Below, piece after piece: positions 5,648 through 5,661 of a stretch of DNA of 5,661 nt. Under the pieces are notes generated by a model. The model searched no databases and was not told where the DNA came from. It saw only the letters and a list, made by a program, of their open reading frames with translations. The number at the start of each line of letters is the position of its first letter. Position 1 is the first letter of the stretch. Both the position numbers and the translations under genes were made by a program. Origin of the DNA: CAYURR01 sp964446745 (GTDB taxonomy: Bacteria; Bacillota; Clostridia; Lachnospirales; WQUN01); the NCBI GenBank assembly GCA_964446745.1, contig CAYURR010000185.1, forward strand, positions 1 to 5,661, read 5' to 3'.

Positions 5648-5661
5648 TATTCATGCGAGCA

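Overview
The window reads like the chromosome of a Gram-positive, Clostridia-type Firmicute. The basis is strong GGAGG-type ribosome binding sites, sigma-A-like promoters, a CsaB-type pyruvyl transferase (an enzyme of S-layer/secondary cell wall polysaccharide biology), an AgrC/LytTR-type two-component pair and a HicAB module. The assignment is an inference from gene families and style; nothing fixes the genus. ATG, TTG and the usual stop codons are used as in the standard bacterial code.

Layout. (1) Bases 1-2186, + strand: the 3' part of a large two-domain gene, a GT4 glycosyltransferase fused to a CsaB polysaccharide pyruvyl transferase. Its true start lies upstream of the window. (2) Bases 2186-2864: a compact cassette on the opposite strand holding hicA (mRNA-interferase toxin, 2600-2794) and hicB (antitoxin, 2199-2597, TTG start). 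It has its own near-consensus promoter with a palindromic candidate operator in the spacer. (3) Bases 2865-4801, + strand: a LytTR response regulator and an AgrC-like GHKL sensor kinase overlapping by ATGA. (4) Bases 4884-5633, + strand: a 249-residue, highly charged, coiled-coil-rich cytoplasmic protein of unknown function, with its own promoter. (5) A consensus sigma-A promoter (TTGACA-16-TATAAT) lies across the 3' end of that gene and points out of the window.

The most interesting point is the junction. The 13 bases ATGATCAGGATAG occur at 2186-2198, overlapping the csaB-type stop and ending at the base next to the hicB stop codon. They occur again at 2865-2877, where they are the first 13 bases of the response-regulator gene. 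Removing one copy with the 679 bases between would make the pyruvyl-transferase stop overlap the regulator start as TGATG. The simplest reading is that hicAB was inserted into an operon in which the cell-wall gene was directly followed by the two-component genes, leaving a direct repeat. The cassette now supplies the regulator's ribosome binding site, and any readthrough from the cell-wall gene is antisense to hicBA.

All genes are accounted for and no stretch over 300 bases lacks a gene. I saw no tRNA, rRNA, CRISPR array, transposase or classic riboswitch.
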